From NCBI GenBank assembly GCA_965200525.1, contig OZ241368.1, forward strand, positions 3,782,001 to 3,846,000: a stretch of 64,000 nt of DNA, in the 5' to 3' direction. Within the stretch, counting starts at the first letter, position 1, and each line of letters begins with the position of its first letter. Under the pieces are notes generated by a model. That model ran no database searches. It was not told the DNA's origin and was given only the letters and a program-made list of their open reading frames with translations. The position numbers and the translations under genes were made by a program. Shown in pieces: positions 62,791-64,000 of the stretch. The stretch is from JANNPJ01 sp965200525. GTDB lineage: Bacteria; Actinomycetota; Actinomycetes; Actinomycetales; Kineosporiaceae.

Positions 62791-64000
62791 GCTCGCCGAA
62801 AAGGTCGGCCACCAGGTCGCGCTCGGGAAAGTCGAGGTTCCACCGGTGGGCCCGCCGGCTCGCCCGCTGGGAGAACCCCATGACCGGCGAACTCTGAAGC
62901 CGCACCCGACCGGCCCCGCCCTCCAGGCCATCGCGAACCGCGCCGAGCGAATCGGCCCGGTCGCCCTTGCCGTTCAGGCTCACCCGGTGGCGGGCCCGGG
63001 TCAGGACGTCGTCCGGCACCGGCCCGACGCGCACGCGCCCCCGAACCGACGCCGGCAACATCCGGGGGCGGTCGGCATCGTCCCGGTCCAGGTAGATCCC
63101 CAGATTGATCGGGCTGCGGAGCAGGTCGAGCACCCCGCTGGTGAGGCTCTCGTCGTCCAGATGAGCGGTGCCGGCCCAGGTCACGACCAGGTCGAGGGGA
63201 GCATCGGGCTCCTCGCCGCGCTCCGGGCCGGGGATGAGCCGGGCCAGTGCTCTCAGCTCCTCGGCCTTGACCAGTTCGCGCTCGGCGGTGTCTCCGCGCC
63301 CGGCCCAGTCCGGGCCGTCGTGCCAGGCCACCGCCCGCGGCTCGTGAGCCAGCACCGCCCCGGCGTTCCAGGCCCGGAAGGCCAGCTCCCAGTCCTCGCC
63401 GCCGTAACTGGTGAACGACTCGTCGAAACCGCCGAGCTCGTGGAACAGCCCGGCCGAGCAGGCCATGACGGCGCTGATGATGAACCGGTAGCTGCGTTCG
63501 TCGCAGTCGAGCAGGTTGCCCGAGCCGCGGTAGGCGTCGTCCAGCCAGGCCGGGGCGGGAAACTGCTGCGGTGGCTCGCCGGTGCCGCTCAGCCAGGCCC
63601 CCAGCCGGGCCGGGGTCCAGCCGCGCAGGTCGGCGTGCCGGCGACGGCCGACCACCAGGGCGTCCGGCAGCAGCGCCGGCAGTCGGGTCAGCCGGCTCAG
63701 GTAGTCCGGCTCGGGAACGGTGTCCTGGTCGAGGAAGCACAGCAGCTCGCCGTCGGCCACCCTCGCGCCCAGGTTACGAGCAGCGGCGGCCCGAAAGCCC
63801 TGGTCCGGCTGGCGCACAACTTTGATCCTGGAGCCGCCGGCCGGCCCGGAGTTCAGGATCAGAGGATCGGGCGAGCCGTCGTCGGCGACGATCACCTCGA
63901 ACCGCTCGGCCGGATAGTCCTGGAGTCGCAGCGCTTCCAGAACCAGGTCGAGCTGGGGCCGGGACTGGTAGTAGGGGATGATCACGCTGACGTCCGGCTG
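62756..64000 (-). CDS. Family 2 glycosyltransferase, N-terminus cut by window end
   Basis: At least 414 residues; the frame is open to base 64000 and reads QPDVSVIIPYY at the edge, so only a few N-terminal residues are missing. The GT-A fold has FEVIVADDGSPDPL (UDP-binding acid), LLCFLDQDTVPEPDYLSRL (metal-binding Asp-x-Asp) and TSYGGEDWELAFRAW (catalytic ED region). The C-terminal ~170 residues form an extra domain (DLVVTWAGTAHLDDESLTSG). It transfers a sugar from a nucleotide donor to an unknown acceptor. It overlaps the XRE gene tail. Confidence 0.88.
   Translation of the reverse strand, partial: QPDVSVIIPYYQSRPQLDLVLEALRLQDYPAERFEVIVADDGSPDPLILNSGPAGGSRIKVVRQPDQGFRAAAARNLGARVADGELLCFLDQDTVPEPDYLSRLTRLPALLPDALVVGRRRHADLRGWTPARLGAWLSGTGEPPQQFPAPAWLDDAYRGSGNLLDCDERSYRFIISAVMACSAGLFHELGGFDESFTSYGGEDWELAFRAWNAGAVLAHEPRAVAWHDGPDWAGRGDTAERELVKAEELRALARLIPGPERGEEPDAPLDLVVTWAGTAHLDDESLTSGVLDLLRSPINLGIYLDRDDADRPRMLPASVRGRVRVGPVPDDVLTRARHRVSLNGKGDRADSLGAVRDGLEGGAGRVRLQSSPVMGFSQRASRRAHRWNLDFPERDLVADLFGELTAPEPAPASS

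Overview
The window is a very G+C-rich chromosomal segment of an actinobacterium. The support is GTG starts, many 4-base stop/start overlaps, FCD-GntR, LacI and ECF42-type regulators, DUF3105/DUF305 and WYL proteins, and a string of apparently leaderless genes. I cannot name the genus from the sequence. I see no phage, insertion sequence or CRISPR array. One tRNA gene (Arg, anticodon CCT) is present.

Layout. 1-6.8 kb: end of a methyltransferase, a WYL regulator divergent from a VOC protein, a zinc-ribbon protein, a LysR regulator, an SDR-like protein lacking the usual catalytic residues, a methyltransferase and a DUF3048 lipoprotein. 6.8-10.1 kb: a CocE/NonD-type hydrolase and an unrecognised protein, divergent from a TetR gene across a compact promoter with two operator copies. 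10.3-26.1 kb: a catabolic island. A GntR/FCD regulator lies between a leftward six-gene operon (fumarylacetoacetate-hydrolase family, cupin, class III CoA-transferase, quinone-oxidoreductase type, MhpA-like FAD hydroxylase, DUF3500) and a rightward operon (sugar-type ABC importer, flavin reductase, SnoaL-like protein). A separate flavin monooxygenase gene stands upstream. Four copies of one operator motif built on CCTAA-N3-TTAGG tie these transcripts together. The ABC permease is a tandem in-frame duplication. 26.1-29.4 kb: a second oxygenase group (TfdB-like FAD monooxygenase divergent from a luciferase-like oxygenase and a cupin).

29.4-33.1 kb: a NarL-type two-component locus with an active kinase, a degenerate kinase that looks frameshifted, and a free-standing copy of its membrane module. 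33.1-36 kb: DoxX and hydrolase genes divergent from a DGPF protein/ECF42 sigma pair. 36-44.9 kb: lipoprotein, alpha/beta hydrolase, LacI regulator convergent with an MFS transporter, tRNA-Arg, a PAS-GGDEF diguanylate cyclase, a secreted protein, and a GH16-fold protein with a damaged active site. 44.9-49.6 kb: urease ureABCFGD on the minus strand, without ureE. 49.8-54.8 kb: DUF3105, DUF305, NUDIX and NmrA-like genes, then an autoregulated MarR/MATE pair. 54.9-60.2 kb: two secreted carbohydrate-active proteins (CBM6-SGNH and GH54-CBM13-CBM13), each behind a palindromic LacI-like site, with a PLP enzyme and a DUF1905 protein between them. 60.2-64 kb: methyltransferase, SDR, XRE regulator and a truncated family 2 glycosyltransferase.

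The most promising undescribed system is the 10.3-26.1 kb island. A sugar-type importer with a covalently doubled permease, a two-component flavin monooxygenase whose reductase carries a regulator-like C-terminal domain, and a coupled ring-cleavage/CoA operon are all marked by the same operator. The substrate is unknown; an aromatic or lactone-like compound is my inference.
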